Shown here: piece after piece, positions 9,827 to 21,032 of the stretch
Layout: every line of letters starts with the position of its first letter
Position numbering within the stretch: the stretch's first letter is position 1
NCBI RefSeq assembly: GCF_021582895.2
Contig: NZ_CP091139.2
Coordinates: 2,976,001 to 3,040,000, forward strand
Direction: 5' to 3'
Length of the DNA stretch: 64,000 nt
DNA from: Microbacterium elymi
Lineage (GTDB): Bacteria; Actinomycetota; Actinomycetes; Actinomycetales; Microbacteriaceae
Notes under the pieces: generated by a model
Told to the model about the DNA's origin: nothing
Seen by the model: only the letters and a program-made list of their open reading frames with translations
Database searches by the model: none
Program-made: the position numbers and the translations under genes

Positions 9827-12712
9827 ATGCGCCGTTGCCGAGCACACTCCGCGGTTCCTCCGGGACATCCTGATCCGTCGCTCCTCGGGGCGGATCCGCT
9901 CGGGGGCGATGCCGTCGCCCTCCGACTGCCGTCCCCCGCGCCGCCGGCGCGTCGCAGCATCCCGCTGGTCGCCTCGGCCGTCCCCGTGCTCGGCGCGCTC
10001 ATGCTGTGGGCGGTCACCGGAACCACCACCATGCTCTGGTTCGCCGCGCTCGGCCCGCTGATCGCGGTGGGATCGCTCGCCGACGCCGCCCGCGCGGCGA
10101 GGCGTGATCGGCGACGCGCACAGAGGGATGCCGCCGCCGCCCGCGCGCGGGTGGCCACGGCGGTGACGGCCCGTCATGACGCGGAGCGCATCGCGCTGTG
10201 GACCCGGAATCCGGACGTGCGGCGGCTGCTCGGCGACGGGGACGACCGAGACATCTGGCGCCCGGCCTCCGGGCGTGGGGAGGTGCTCGTCGTCGGCCGC
10301 GGGCCCGCCTCCAGCGCCGTCCGGGTGGAGGGCGGCGACGACGACCCCGACGGCGCGGCCCTGCGCCGGAACGCGGGGCGGCTGGACGACGCCCCGGTGA
10401 CGGTGCCCACCTCCCGGGGCATCGCGGTGGCCGGCCCCGACCCCCTCGCACGCGCGGTCCAGCGCGCCCTCGTCCTGCAGCTGTGCCTGGCCCTGCCGCC
10501 GGACCGGCTGCGGATCACGGATCTGCTCGACGACGCCGATCCCGAGGTGGCCTGGGTGCGGCGACTCCCGCACCATGCCTCGCCGCAGGGCTCCGGCGCA
10601 CAGCCGGCGTCCGACGGCCGCCTGCCCCACACCGTGGTGGTGTGCGGCGCGACCGCGCCCGCCGGGGCGGCGGCGATCGCGCGCACCGGGCTCGAGGCCG
10701 CCGCGCCGCCCGCCTGCGGGGCGGTGCTCACCCTCACCGGCATCGATCGCGGGCGGGTGGTGCAGGACGGCGACGCGACCGACGTGCAGGTCGAGGGGCT
10801 GGGCCTCGAACAGGCCGTGCTGCTGGCGGGCGGACTGGCCGAGCGGGCCGAGGAGATGTACGGGCGGTCCGGCCCGGACACCCCGGTGCAGCTGGCCGAG
10901 CTGCTCACCCGCGCGGACCGTGCGGAGGCGGGCGGGCTGTCGGCCGTGCTCGGCACGGCGCGGGGCGCCCGGTTCGCGGTCGACCTGGTGGCCGACGGGC
11001 CGCACGCGGTGGTGGCCGGGGTGACCGGGTCGGGCAAGAGCGAGCTGCTGACCACCTGGGTGACGGCGCTGTGCGCCTCGTACCGCACCGACGAGGTGGC
11101 GTTCCTGCTCGCCGACTTCAAGGGTGGGACGGCGTTCGACGCGCTGGCCGCGCTGCCGCATGTCACCGGCGTCATCACCGATCTGGATGCCGGTGGCGCC
11201 CGCCGCGCCCTGCAGAGCCTGCGCGCCGAGCTGCGCCGGCGCGAGGCTGAGATCGTGCGTGTGGGCGGCCGCGAGGTCGGCGACACCGATCTGCCCCGGC
11301 TGGTGATCGTGGTCGACGAGTTCGCGGCGCTGTCGGCCAGTCATCCCGAGCTGCAGGAGCTGTTCGTCGACATCGCCGCCCGCGGGCGCGCGTTGGGAAT
11401 GCATCTGGTGCTGGGCACGCAGCGTGCGGCGGGCACGTTCCGCGAGGCGCTGCTGGCGAACTGCCCGCTGCGGATCAGCCTGCGCGTCACCGACGCGGCC
11501 GACAGCCGGCTGCTGCTGGGCACAGACGATGCCGCGACGCTGTCCGGCGCACCGGCGCACCGGGGCATCGCGCTGATCCGTCGTGCCGCCGATGCCGCAC
11601 CATGCGCGGTGCGGGTCGCGCGCACGTCCCCGCGGCTCATCGCCGCGACCGCGGCGTCCGGACGCGGCGACCGCCCGCGACCGCCGTGGCTGCCGCCGCT
11701 GCCGTCGCGGCTGTCGCTGGCCGAGGCATCCGCCGCCGTGGTCGAGGGCATCGTGCTCGGGATCGCGGACGAACCGGATCGGCAGCGCCAGGTGCCGGTG
11801 GTGCTGGCCGAGACCGAGCGCGGCCTGTGCGCGATCGGCACGGCCGGATCGGGGCGGACGACTCTGCTGGCCACCATCGCCGGGCAGGCCGCCGCCGCGA
11901 TCTGGATCCCCGCGCAGCCCGAGGCCGCGTGGGACGCGGTCGCCGAGCTCGCCGACCGCCCGCCCGGCCCCGGCACCGTCGTCATGGTGGACGACGTCGA
12001 CGCGCTGCTCGCACAGTATCCGCTGGACTACGCGCAGGCGCTCGGCGAGCGGCTGGAGCGGATCACGCACGCGTGCGGGGCGACCGGGGCCCGGATCGTG
12101 CTGTCCGCGCAGCGACTGAGCGGGATGACGGCCCGGCTGGCGGATCTGATCCCGCGACGCGTGCTGCTGGCCGCCGGCGGTCGCGCCGATTTCGTCGCCG
12201 CCGGGGGCGCCCCGGGCGACTACGAGGACCGGATGCCGCCGGGTCGGGCCGTCGTCGACGGGCGGCGGATGCAGATCGCGCTGCCGGCGACCGCGGTGCC
12301 GCGCGCGCAGGCCGAGACCCCGCTGTGGACGCCGTGCGCCGGGCTCACCGGCATCGTGGCCCGCTCCGGTCCCGGCCGGCGGCTGCTGGCGTCGGTCGCC
12401 GACGCCGCGGGGGCCGCGGTGCTCGAGGTGGACGACCTCTCGTCGCTGCCGGCCGCGCCCCGGGCGCACACCATCGTCATCGGCGACGCCGAGCAGTGGC
12501 AGCGGGGCTGGCGGGTGCTGCATGCGATCCGCGGCGAGCACGATCTGCTGATCGACGCGTCGTGCGGCCCGGACTATCGGCTGCTCACCGGAGACCGCAC
12601 GCTGCCGCCGTACTGCGTGCCGGGGCGGGGCCGGGCATGGCTCCTTCGCGCCGGCGCCGCTCCCGTCCGGGTCCGGATCGAGGCGCCTCATCCCGACGCG
12701 CCCCGCCCCTGA
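9827..12712 (+). CDS. FtsK/SpoIIIE-type ATPase, EssC/EccC-like
   Basis: Protein of 961 residues with an intact frame. Two probable membrane helices near the N-terminus (about residues 45-85) are followed by a charged Arg/Ala-rich linker. The first FtsK-type ATPase domain has Walker A GVTGSGKS at 398-405 and Walker [11 protein letters not shown] (D497, E498). A second domain starts at GTAGSGRTT (671-679), where arginine replaces the Walker lysine, yet keeps a [11 protein letters not shown]alker B-like strand. This layout resembles the type VII secretion ATPases EccC/EssC more than the DNA translocase FtsK, which has one motor and a gamma domain. No WXG100 genes or other T7SS parts are visible within the window, so its job is unclear. 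Confidence 0.8.
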   Translation: MRRCRAHSAVPPGHPDPSLLGADPLGGDAVALRLPSPAPPARRSIPLVASAVPVLGALMLWAVTGTTTMLWFAALGPLIAVGSLADAARAARRDRRRAQRDAAAARARVATAVTARHDAERIALWTRNPDVRRLLGDGDDRDIWRPASGRGEVLVVGRGPASSAVRVEGGDDDPDGAALRRNAGRLDDAPVTVPTSRGIAVAGPDPLARAVQRALVLQLCLALPPDRLRITDLLDDADPEVAWVRRLPHHASPQGSGAQPASDGRLPHTVVVCGATAPAGAAAIARTGLEAAAPPACGAVLTLTGIDRGRVVQDGDATDVQVEGLGLEQAVLLAGGLAERAEEMYGRSGPDTPVQLAELLTRADRAEAGGLSAVLGTARGARFAVDLVADGPHAVVAGVTGSGKSELLTTWVTALCASYRTDEVAFLLADFKGGTAFDALAALPHVTGVITDLDAGGARRALQSLRAELRRREAEIVRVGGREVGDTDLPRLVIVVDEFAALSASHPELQELFVDIAARGRALGMHLVLGTQRAAGTFREALLANCPLRISLRVTDAADSRLLLGTDDAATLSGAPAHRGIALIRRAADAAPCAVRVARTSPRLIAATAASGRGDRPRPPWLPPLPSRLSLAEASAAVVEGIVLGIADEPDRQRQVPVVLAETERGLCAIGTAGSGRTTLLATIAGQAAAAIWIPAQPEAAWDAVAELADRPPGPGTVVMVDDVDALLAQYPLDYAQALGERLERITHACGATGARIVLSAQRLSGMTARLADLIPRRVLLAAGGRADFVAAGGAPGDYEDRMPPGRAVVDGRRMQIALPATAVPRAQAETPLWTPCAGLTGIVARSGPGRRLLASVADAAGAAVLEVDDLSSLPAAPRAHTIVIGDAEQWQRGWRVLHAIRGEHDLLIDASCGPDYRLLTGDRTLPPYCVPGRGRAWLLRAGAAPVRVRIEAPHPDAPRP

Positions 12713-12733
12713 CCGCCCCTCCCCGCCCGGCTC

Positions 12734-12789
12734 GGCGCGGCCGGACCGGCGGGGTCGAGCCGGCGCGGCCGGACCGCCGGGGCCGAGCC
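12734..12789. repeat. 28-bp direct repeat, two copies
   Basis: Two adjacent 28-base units beginning GGCGCGGCCGGACCG differ at two positions. They fill most of the 87-base gap between the convergent ATPase and ald genes. The unit is itself rich in GGCCGG palindromes and could fold, but there is no T-run for a standard terminator. Confidence 0.6.
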
Positions 12790-12799
12790 GGGGCAGCGG

Positions 12800-13915
12800 T
12801 CAGGCGAGGGCGTCTGCGGCGGGGACCGCGGCGAGATCGTGCGCGGCCGCGACCCCGGCGTTGGCCACCCGGCCGTGCACGGTGTTCAGACCGGCGGCCA
12901 GGGCGGCGTCCGCGCGCATCGCGTCCCGCCAGCCGTGGCGCGCGATCTGGCGGATGTAGGGCAGGGTGGCGTTCGTCAGCGCCGACGTGGAGGTGTTGGG
13001 GACCGCGCCGGGCATGTTGGCGACGCAGTAGAACACGGTCTCGTGCACGCCGAATGTGGGGTCGTCGTGCGTGGTGGGATGCGTGTCGGCGAAGCATCCA
13101 CCCTGGTCCACGGCGATGTCCACCAGCACCGACCCCGACCGCATCCGCGCGACCATGTCGTTCGTGACCAGCTTGGGCGCCTTCGAGCCGGGGATCAGCA
13201 CCGACCCGATCACGAGGTCCGAGTCCACGACCGCATGGTCCAGGTCCAGCGGGTTGGACGCGGCGGTCTTCACCCGACCCTGGAAATGGTCGTCGAGCTG
13301 GCGCAGGCGCTGCACGTTCGTGTCGAACACCGTGACGTCGGCGCCGAGCCCGGCCGCGATGACCGCCGAGTTCGCACCGGCCACGCCGCCGCCGATGATG
13401 GTGACCCGGCTCGGCCGGGTGCCGGGCACGCCCGACATGAGCAGCCCGCGTCCGCCGGACGAGCGCATCAGCGTGTGTGCGCCCACCATCGGCGCCAGCC
13501 GGCCGGCGACCTCGCTCATCGGGGCCAGGAGCGGCAGCCCGCCGCCGGGCAGGCTGCACCGTCTCGTAGGCGATCGCGGTGACGCCGTCGGCGAGCAGCC
13601 GGTCGGTCAGCGGGCGGTCGGCGGCCAGGTGCAGGTAGGTGAACAGCACGAGGTCGTCGCGGAAGCGGCCGTACTCGTCGGCGATCGGCTCCTTGACTTT
13701 CAGCAGCGCTCGGCGCGAGCCCAGACCTCGTCCGGGTCGTCGAGCAGCGTCGCTCCGGCGTCTGCGTATTCCGCATCCGGCATGGACGAGCCCTCGCCCG
13801 CGCCGCGCTGCACGAACACCTCGTGGCCGGCCGCGGTCAGGTCGTGCACGCCGGCCGGGGTCAGGGCGACCCGGTACTCGTTGTTCTTCACCTCGGTCGG
13901 GACGCTGATCCTCAT
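12800..13915 (-). CDS. ald: Alanine dehydrogenase (two frameshifts)
   Basis: NAD-dependent alanine dehydrogenase, interconverting alanine and pyruvate plus ammonia. The start [20 protein letters not shown] and the NAD-binding stretch [20 protein letters not shown] are diagnostic, as is [20 protein letters not shown] near the active region. A GGAGAGGAA ribosome site precedes the ATG. Two breaks are seen. Near 13701-13710 one base is missing in the ARAE-LLKVKEP region next to a GCAGC. At 13549-13557 the sequence GCAGGCTGC should be GCAGCTGC, restoring [19 protein letters not shown]. Corrected length is about 371 residues, normal for the family. Confidence 0.92.
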
Positions 13916-13968
13916 CGGGGTTCCTCTCCGCTCCACGGGGGAGCCGGTCGCGCTCTTGTGGAGCTCGG

Positions 13969-14959
13969 CTAGAACGCGGGGCGGATGGCCCCGACGTCCC
14001 GACCGCCGCCGGTGACGGCCAGCGGAAGCTGTGACATGACGGCGGCAACGGCCGCCGAATCCAGGGCGCCCTCGAGCTCGAGCAGGCGCAGGGCGACGGC
14101 GGTGCCGGCGCGGCTCGAACCGTCGAGCATCTTCAGCGCCACGGTGGTCCCGTCCGGTGCGACCATCACCTGGACCCCCTCGGCGCCGCCCTTGGAGAAC
14201 ACGCCGAGGCGCTCGGTGACGATGGTGTCCGGCTGGCCCGGTCCGGCGATGGTCCAGGGGTTCTCGCGCACGGCGTGCACCAGGGCGCCGGCGTTGCGGT
14301 GCAGCGCGAACGGCGAGCTCGCCGACGACGTCCCGACGCGATGGATGGCCTTGGCAAGGCCGCCCAGTGTGACGGCGAACACCGGCGCACCGCAGCCGTC
14401 GATCGCGGTCGCGGCCACGCGCATGCCGGTCAGCCGCTCGACGAGCTCGCGGATCTGCAGCTCGAGCCGGATGCTGCGGGTCGAGGTATCCCTCGGTCTC
14501 CCAGCCGGCGGTGCGGCAGGCCAGCAGCATGGCCGCGTGCTTGCCGGAGCAGTTCATCCGGATGCGGGACGGCTCGCCCCCGTCGCGCAGCAGTTCGTCC
14601 CGGGTGGCCCGGTCGCCGGGCCAGGCGGGCGGGCATCCGAGGTCGTCCTCGCGCAGCTCGGCGGCGGCGAGGATGTCGCGCACGACCGCCACGTGGCGGT
14701 CAGTGCCGGTGTGGCTGGCCGTGGCCAGCGCCAGGCGCTCGCCGTCCAGCGGGGCGCCGACGCCGAGGCAGGCCAGTGCCTGGATCGGCTTGAGCGTGGA
14801 GCGCGGCAGGATCAGCGCGGACGGGTCGCCGTGCTCGCGGATCGGCTCTCCGTCCGGCCCCAGCACGATCGCGCTTCCGCTGTGCCGGGACTCGACGAAG
14901 CCGCTGCGTTCGATGACGGCGAGTTCGACGGCGGCGGTGACGGCGAAGGTGTCGGACAC
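13969..14959 (-). CDS. Asparaginase family protein (one frameshift)
   Basis: Protein of about 330 residues resembling the actinobacterial/rhizobial type asparaginases (Asparaginase_II family) rather than the L-asparaginase I/II amidohydrolases. Conserved stretches are [35 protein letters not shown] and [14 protein letters not shown]. One extra G near 14483 (CCGGCTCGAG for CCGCTCGAG) breaks the frame in the GYLDPQHP region; correction gives [18 protein letters not shown]. It lies about 50 bases upstream of ald on the same strand, suggesting an amino-acid nitrogen role with alanine dehydrogenase. Confidence 0.85.
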
Positions 14960-15020
14960 GTCCTCAGCCTACCGCCGCCGCCCGCCCCGCCTCAGCGGAG
15001 CCGGGTTCGCCTGCACGTGC

Positions 15021-15026
15021 CAGACT
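15021..15026 (+). promoter_or_regulatory. -10 box, leaderless promoter of the OsmC-like gene
   Basis: CAGACT ends 6 bases before the ATG at 15033, which would place the transcript start on the start codon itself. The same arrangement recurs at dxr, ispG, proS and the gene at 44328. Confidence 0.45.
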
Positions 15027-15032
15027 GGCCTC

Positions 15033-15527
15033 ATGCTGGGAGAGCACCGCTACGCGCTGCGCGCCGTCTGGACCGGGAACCGGGGCGCCGGCACCACCGG
15101 CTATCGCGACTACGACCGGCTGGTCACCGTGTCCTCGACCGGCAAGCCCGACATCCTCGCCTCGGCGGACAAGCCGTTCCGGGGCGATCCGGCCCGCTGG
15201 AACCCGGAGGACATGCTGCTGGCCGCCCTGTCGGAGTGCCACCTGCTGTCGTACCTGCACGCCTGCGTGCAGGCCGGCGTCGTCGTGGTCGGGTACGAGG
15301 ACGATGCCACCGGCACGATGCAGGAGGACGGCCGGGGCGGTGGCGCGTTCACCGAGGTGGTGCTGCGCCCCCAGGTGACGGTGGCCGAGGCATCCATGCT
15401 CGAGGCCGCGACCGCGGCGCACCACCAGGCGCACGAGTGGTGCTTCATCGCGAATTCGGTGAACTTCCCGGTGCGGGTCGAGCCCGAGATGCGGGTCAGC
15501 GGCGCTCGTGCGGAAGAGCCTGCCTGA
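15033..15527 (+). CDS. OsmC family protein
   Basis: Protein of 164 residues with the OsmC/Ohr fold signature. The N-terminal YALRAVWTGNRGAGTTGYRDY segment, here split at 20 residues for display, is followed by the conserved helix MLLAALSECHLLSYLHACV carrying one redox-type cysteine, then AHEWCFIANSVNFPV with the second cysteine. The two cysteines fit the peroxidase site of the family. It is monocistronic and ends within the 3' end of the convergent acyltransferase gene (32-base overlap). Function in peroxide or organic hydroperoxide removal is inferred from the family. Confidence 0.85.
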   Translation: MLGEHRYALRAVWTGNRGAGTTGYRDYDRLVTVSSTGKPDILASADKPFRGDPARWNPEDMLLAALSECHLLSYLHACVQAGVVVVGYEDDATGTMQEDGRGGGAFTEVVLRPQVTVAEASMLEAATAAHHQAHEWCFIANSVNFPVRVEPEMRVSGARAEEPA

Positions 15528-16268
15528 TCCGCTCGATCGGGGTGGCGGCCGGCACCTCGTTGTAGGCGTTGGCCAGCTCCTGCCCGGACAGCGCGTGGAT
15601 GGCGGCCATGATCTCGTCCGTGGCCTGGCGTCGCGCCCGGCCGGACGAGGCCGGCCCGTGCGCGGACACGTCGATCGGCGTGCCGAACTTCACCGTGACC
15701 CGGGGGCGCAGGCGAGGAAATCTCGCACCCACCGGCATCGCCTCGTTCGTGCCGATCAGTCCCACCGGCACGACCGGCGCCCCGGTCTCCAGCGCGAGGA
15801 ACGCGACACCCGTGCGCCCCTTGTACAGCCGCCCGTCCAGCGACCGGGTGCCCTCCGGGTAGAGCGCGACCGCCTCACCGGTCTCGAGCAGCCTTCTGCC
15901 TGCTCCAGTGCCTCCAGCGCGGCCTGCCCGGCGCCACGACGCACGGGGGTAGCACCCAGCGACGTGAAGAACGTCTTCGCGAACCAGCCCGAGACGCCCT
16001 TGCCGCCGAAGTAGCTCGCCTTCGCGAGGAACCGGACATTGCGCGGAGAGGCGACGGGAATCGCGACCGAGTCGATGAACGACAGGTGGTTGCTGGCGAA
16101 GATCACCGGTCCGGTCCGGGGCACGTTCTCGCGACCAGAGATCCGCGGGCGGTACACGGTGCGTGCCAGCGGCGTCAGCAGGAAGCGGCCGAGGGCGTAG
16201 GCGAATCCGACGGTGGAGGATGACGGAGCCGTCGTCTCCTCGGATGCGGGCGTCTCCGGTTCTGTCAC
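15496..16268 (-). CDS. 1-acyl-sn-glycerol-3-phosphate acyltransferase (one frameshift)
   Basis: PlsC-type acyltransferase of about 257 residues, adding the second acyl chain in phosphatidate synthesis. The catalytic motif NHLSFID (NHxxxxD) and the later PEGTRS motif (ALYPEGTRS) are both present, as are TGVAFLALETGAPVVPVGL and a FGTPIDVS end motif. One base is missing around 15893-15897, where GGCTGC should be one base longer; the junction then reads LEQAEG-LLETGEAVALYP. The start at 16268 gives a short acidic, Ser/Thr-rich leader before the membrane-associated domain. Confidence 0.88.
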
Positions 16269-16401
16269 TCATCGAGGGTACTGCCGTTTTCATTCCGCGC
16301 CGGGCATGGTCCGGTCAGGTCCTGCACCGGCCGTTCACAGCCACGTCTTGAGAAAGTGCGCGAAGATGGGTGCTTCGCCCCCGAAACCCCTGAGGAATTC
16401 T

Positions 16402-17347
16402 GTGCGCACCCGCCCCATCATCGCTCTGTCCGCCGTCGCCCTCGCCGCGCTCGCTCTCGTCGGCTGCTCCTCGCAGCCCGAGCCGAAGGCCAGCTCGACT
16501 GCGACGGCCGCCGCGGATCTGTGTACCGCGAAGGTCGCGTCCGGCGACAGCTCCGACGCCGTCAAGGTCACCGGCGACGTCGGCAAAGAGGCCAAGGCCA
16601 GCTTCACGAAGCCGCTGAAGATCTCCACCCTGCAGAGCAGCGTGGTCGCCGAGGGATCCGGTGACAAGGTGAAGTCCGGCGAGCTGGTCAAGTTCGCCCT
16701 CACCGAGTTCAACGCCGAGACCGGCGCCAAGAACGGCTCGATCGGCCAGGCGGAGGACTCCCTGCTGCCGCAGCAGATCACCGGCGACAGCATCCTCGGC
16801 CAGGTGCTGGGCTTGCGCCACGATCGGCACGCGGGTGGTGGCCACGATCCCCGGCGACGAGTCCACCGCGGCCAGCGTCGACGTCGTCGACGTGCTCGAC
16901 GTCGTGCCGAACGCCGCCTGGGGCAGCGACGTGGCACCGAAGGACGGATTCCCGACGGTGAAGCTCGCCGCCGACGGCACGCCCTCGGTGACCCTCCCCA
17001 AGACCGACGCGCCGACGAAGTTCGCCACCGAGACGCTGAAGAAGGGCGACGGCACGAAGGTCGTCAAGGGCGACGCCGTGCTCGTGCAGTACTACGGGGT
17101 CTCGTGGAACACCGGCAAGGTCTTCGACAAGAGCTGGGGAGCCCAGCCTTTCCAGTTCCAGGTCGGCCAGGGCGTCGTCCAGGGGTTCAGCGACGCCGTC
17201 ACCGGTGCCACGGTCGGCTCGCAGGTGCTCGCCGAGCTGCCGCCGTCGGTCGCGTACGGCGAGGGCAAGGTCAACGACAAGGATCTCAAGGGCCAGACCC
17301 TCGTGTTCGTGATCGACATCCTCGGCGTGCAGCACGCCGCGCAGTAG
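16402..17347 (+). CDS. FKBP-type peptidyl-prolyl isomerase lipoprotein (one frameshift)
   Basis: Secreted peptidyl-prolyl cis-trans isomerase anchored as a lipoprotein. GTG at 16402 follows a GAGGAA site and gives a signal peptide with lipobox LALVGC (IIALSAVALAALALVGCSS). The C-terminal FKBP domain is clear: GDAVLVQYYGVSWNTGKVFD, then VVQGFSDAVTGATVGS and LPPSVAYGEG. An extra T in GCTTGC at 16811-16816 breaks the middle; GCTGC gives VLGCATIGTRVVATIPGDES. Corrected length is about 314 residues. It probably assists folding outside the membrane. The next gene, dxr, has its own promoter. Confidence 0.9.
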
Positions 17348-17379
17348 CACCGCGCCCGACGGCCCACTGCCGGCCGGAA

Positions 17380-17385
17380 TAGGCT
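17380..17385 (+). promoter_or_regulatory. -10 box, leaderless promoter of dxr
   Basis: TAGGCT ends exactly 6 bases before the dxr ATG at 17392, so transcription should start at or beside the A of the start codon. No ribosome binding site is seen upstream, in keeping with a leaderless mRNA. Confidence 0.55.
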
Positions 17386-17391
17386 GACGGG

Positions 17392-18475
17392 ATGCGTCGC
17401 GTCCTCATCCTCGGGTCCACCGGTTCGATCGGCACTCAGGCGCTGGACGTGATCCGCTCCCACCCCCGGCGCTTCGAGGTGGTGGGGCTCGCGGCCGGGT
17501 CGCAAGCGCGATGCCCTGGCCGCGCAGGCCGCCGAGTTCGGCGTCGAGCACACCGCGCTCGGCGCCGTCGAGGCGGAGCAGCTGGTGCGGGACGTGGAGG
17601 CGGATGTCGTCCTGAACGGCATCACCGGATCGGTCGGGCTCGGGCCCACCCTGGCCGCGCTGCAGGCGGGGCGGACCCTGGCGCTGGCGAACAAGGAGTC
17701 CCTCATCGTCGGCGGCGCGCTGGTGGCCGCGCTGGCCGAACCCGGGCAGATCGTGCCGGTAGACTCCGAGCACTCCGCCATCGCCCAGGCCCTGCGCGCC
17801 GGCTCCCGCGACGAGGTGCGCCGGCTGGTGCTCACCGCGTCCGGCGGGCCGTTCCGCGGACGATCCCGAGCCTCGATGCACGACGTCACCCCGGCTCAGG
17901 CGCTCGCCCACCCCACCTGGGACATGGGCCGGGTGGTCACCACCAACTCGGCGACCCTGGTCAACAAGGGGCTGGAGGTCATCGAGGCGCACCTGCTGTT
18001 CGACGTGCCGTACGACCGGATCGAGGTCACCGTGCATCCGCAGTCGATCGTGCACTCGATGGTCGAGTTCGTCGACGGCTCGACCATCGCCCAGGCCTCT
18101 CCACCGGACATGAGGCTGCCGATCTCGCTCGGTCTGGACTGGCCGCACCGGGTGGCCGGGGTCGGTCGCCCGCTCGATTGGACGACCGCGTCGTCCTGGA
18201 CCTTCGAGCCGCTGGACGACCAGGCGTTCCCGGCGGTCGCGCTCGCCAAGCGCGCGGGCATGGCCGGCGGCACCTACCCGGCCGTGTTCAACGCCGCCAA
18301 CGAGCAGGCGGTGGACGCGTTCCACGAGCGGCGTCTTCCGTTCCTGGGCATCGTCGACACGGTGCGCCGTGTGGTCGAGGCGCATGAGGCGCCGGCCGAG
18401 CTGAGTCGGGAGTCGCTCGACGAGGCCCAGCGCTGGGCGCGGGAGAAGGCCGATCGGCTGATCGCGGCGGCCTGA
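17392..18475 (+). CDS. dxr: 1-deoxy-D-xylulose 5-phosphate reductoisomerase (one frameshift)
   Basis: Second enzyme of the MEP isoprenoid pathway, converting DXP to MEP with NADPH. The N-terminal [20 protein letters not shown] is the NADPH site. Further motifs are [25 protein letters not shown], the flexible-loop region TASGGPFRG and [20 protein letters not shown]. An extra A in GCAAGC at 17502-17507 breaks the frame early; GCAGC gives [17 protein letters not shown]. Corrected length is about 361 residues, as expected. ispG of the same pathway lies 8 kb downstream, with rseP between them. Confidence 0.95.
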
Positions 18476-18500
18476 GCCGCACGGACGGCGTCTGCGGCTC
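18474..18500. terminator. Hairpin between convergent dxr and murE
   Basis: GAGCCGCA pairs perfectly with TGCGGCTC around an 11-base loop. The hairpin begins in the last codon of dxr and sits 25 bases from the end of murE. It lacks a T-run, so it is at best a weak or factor-assisted terminator for both genes. Confidence 0.45.
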
Positions 18501-18524
18501 GCGCGCTGGGCGAGCCGGCCGGCG

Positions 18525-20175
18525 TCAGGCCGGGCGCTCGGGGTCGGACGGCGGGGTGGAATCGGCCGGGTACGGCACCGGCCACGCCGGTTCGGGCACC
18601 GGCCAGCCGGCGTCCCGGAGTGCGCGCCGGGCGAGTTCCCGCGCGGAGTAGGGGGCGCGGCGGCCGCGGATGTCGCGGTAGTCCTGGTGACCGGGCCCGG
18701 CCCAGAGGATCGCGTCGCCGTCACCCACGAGCGCCACGGCCGCGCGGATCGCACGCTCCGGCGGCGAGAACTCGTGGATCTCGGCATCCGGTCGTGCACG
18801 CCGCGCGCCCTCGATCAGGGTGGCGCGGATGCTGTCCGGCTCCTCGAACCGGGGGTGGTGATCGGTGATCACCAGGATGTCGCTGCCCTCCACTGCGGTG
18901 CGGCCCATATCGTGACGCTTGGTCGCATCCCGGTCGCCGTCGGCGCCGAACAGCATCAGCACCCGGCCCGGTGTGACCCGGCGCACCGCGGCCAGCGTCT
19001 TCTCGAACGCATCCGGCGAATGCCCGAAGTCGACGTAGACGGCCGGGCCGTCGGGGCCGGAGACCAGCTGGGTGCGGCCCGGCAGGTACGCCGCGATGCG
19101 GCCGCCGTCCAGGGCTGCGACCAGATCGTCCCAGGCGTAGCCGGCCTCGAGGATCATCACGATCGCCAGGCCCGCGTTGGCGGCCATGTGCCGGCCGATC
19201 GTGGGCACCACGGTGGTCAGCGACCGTCCGTCTGCACCGCGCAGCGTGAAGACCGTGCCGTCCTGCCGCTCTTCGACGATCTCGACCGTCCAGTCGGCGG
19301 ATGCCGTGGGATCGGCCGCGATCGCCGGCGTGATGATCGTGCGGGCCGGCACCTCGCAGCGGGCGAGGATGTCGGCCCCGGCCGGGGAGTCCAGGCAGAT
19401 CACCGCGTGCCGTGCGCGCGCGGCGGTGAACAGCGGGACCTTCGCCTCGAAGTACTCCTGCATGTCGGCGTAGTCGTCGAGGTGGTCGTGCGAGAGGTTG
19501 GTGAAACCGGCCACGTCGAACACCATCCCGTCCACCCGGTGCCGGCTCAGCGCCTGGGCGCTGACCTCGACCGCCACCGCCTGCACGCCGCGCTCGCGCA
19601 TCAGGGCGAGAAGCGCGTGGAACTCGGATGCCTCGGGGGTGGTCAGCCGCGAGACGACGACCTGGCCGGCGATGTGGCGCTCGGCGGTCGACGACAGGCC
19701 GGTCACGACGCCCAGCTGTCCGAGGATCCCCTCCAGCAGGTGCGAGACGCTGGTCTTCCCGTTCGTGCCGGTGGTGCCCAGCAGCAAGCGGAAGGTCGTC
19801 GTCCGCGCCGGTGCCGTACACCCACGCCGACAGCTCGCCGAGCAGGGCGCGCGGGTCGTCCACCACGATCACCGGCAGTCCCGCGTCGGCGGCGAGCTCG
19901 GCGCCGACGGCGTCCGTGATCACGGCCACCGCGCCCTTCTCTGCGGCGGTGGCGGCGTATTCCGCCCCGTGCCGGTTGGCGCCCTGGATCGCGACGAACG
20001 CCTCACCGGCGCGCAGATCGGCGGTGGCGAGCGTGATGCCGGTCAGTGCGGCGTCGTCGATCGGGCCGTGCGCGGCGACGCCGAAGCGGTCGGCGAGCTC
20101 GCCCAGCGCACGCACGGGCGGGTGCTCGGGGCGGAGGACGGGCGGGAGGCTGGCGGGGGCTGAGGCGCTGGACAT
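18525..20175 (-). CDS. murE: Mur ligase, MurE type (one frameshift)
   Basis: UDP-MurNAc-tripeptide synthetase-type ligase of about 549 residues, adding the third peptide residue to peptidoglycan precursors in the cytoplasm. The N-terminal UDP-substrate domain is followed by the ATP loop LLGTTGTNGKTSVSHLLEG, then TNLSHDHLDDY, and a C-terminal domain with YVDFGHSPDAFEKTLAAV and FGADGDRDATKRHDMG. An extra A in GCAAGC at 19784-19789 splits the protein just before the ATP loop; GCAGC restores DDDLPLLLGTTGTNG. It is isolated from the dcw cluster here, and the residue it adds (Lys, Dap or other) cannot be read off. Confidence 0.88.
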
Positions 20176-20347
20176 GGCTGGTCCATCATCTCATCCGGCC
20201 GCGGCCGGTTCGGTCGCGGCGCGAGCGCCTGGAGAGGCCCCGTCGGGCGTGCAGTGAGCGGGTCGAGACCGCGATCGCGCGTGGTCCCGACCCGCTTGCG
20301 CCGCGCTCAGCCGAATGCGCTCAGCTGTATGCGCTCGGGCGCCCGGA

Positions 20348-21032
20348 TCAGCCGTCCGAGCGGCCGCGGCGCCGGGTGGCGGCGACGATCGCCACGACGA
20401 GCGCGATGACGCCGGCAGCGAGTCCGCCGGCGCCCAGCCAGCGGGCGACCGGGTCGGCCTCCGGCGCGGCGTCGGCCGTGGCATCCGTCGTCGACGAGCC
20501 GTGGCCGTCCGAGGCCTGGGCGGCCTTCGGGCCGACCGTGACCGCCGGCGCCGGGTGATCCAGATCCTCGGCGGTCTGCCCCTTCTCCGGCACCTCGCTC
20601 CACGACGTGGAGCCGGTCACGCACTTCTGCACCACCGGGAACCGGATCGTCTCGCCCTGCGCGGACGAATCGAACAGCACCTCCATCGACACCGAGGCGG
20701 CCAGCCCGGTCTCGATCGGCGTGTCGGCCGTGTATGTGACGGTGGTGGGCACGCCGTTGTCACCGAGGGTGCGCTGGATGCTCCAGCCGCCCTCGACGAC
20801 CGGGGTGACGTTGCCCACGCCATCGGGGACGGTGACCACCAAGGCGGTCGTGGGGGAGTCGTCGCAAGCCGTGGTGGAACGAGAACGTCAGCGGCGTGGT
20901 GCCGCCGGCCGGGGCGGCGTCCGGGCCGACTTCCACGTGCGCGGATGCGGCCATCGGGACGGCGAGTGCCAGCAGGGCGCCGGCGGTCAGGCCGATCGCC
21001 AGGCGGGCGGGGTGGGAGGTGAAACGGGTCAT
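20348..21032 (-). CDS. YcnI-like DUF1775 secreted membrane-anchored protein (one frameshift)
   Basis: Exported protein of about 227 residues. A signal peptide (LAIGLTAGALLALAVPMAASAHVEV) cleaves before HVEV, so the mature N-terminus starts with the histidine that binds copper in YcnI proteins. The DUF1775 domain follows, with TPLTFSFHHGC and WSEVPEKGQTAEDLDHPAPA. A C-terminal membrane helix (WLGAGGLAAGVIALVVAIVA) ends in RRRGR. An extra A in GCAAGC at 20864-20869 breaks the frame; GCAGC gives HHGCDDSPTTALVVTVPDG. The start follows an AAAGAG site. A role in copper handling is inferred from the family. Confidence 0.8.

Noticed and set aside
9482..12691. Long open frame on the minus strand opposite the FtsK-type gene
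   Set aside because: It has shadow-type composition, rich in Arg/Gly/His/Pro, as expected for antisense frames in very GC-rich DNA. No motif is present, and the plus-strand gene has clear ATPase motifs.
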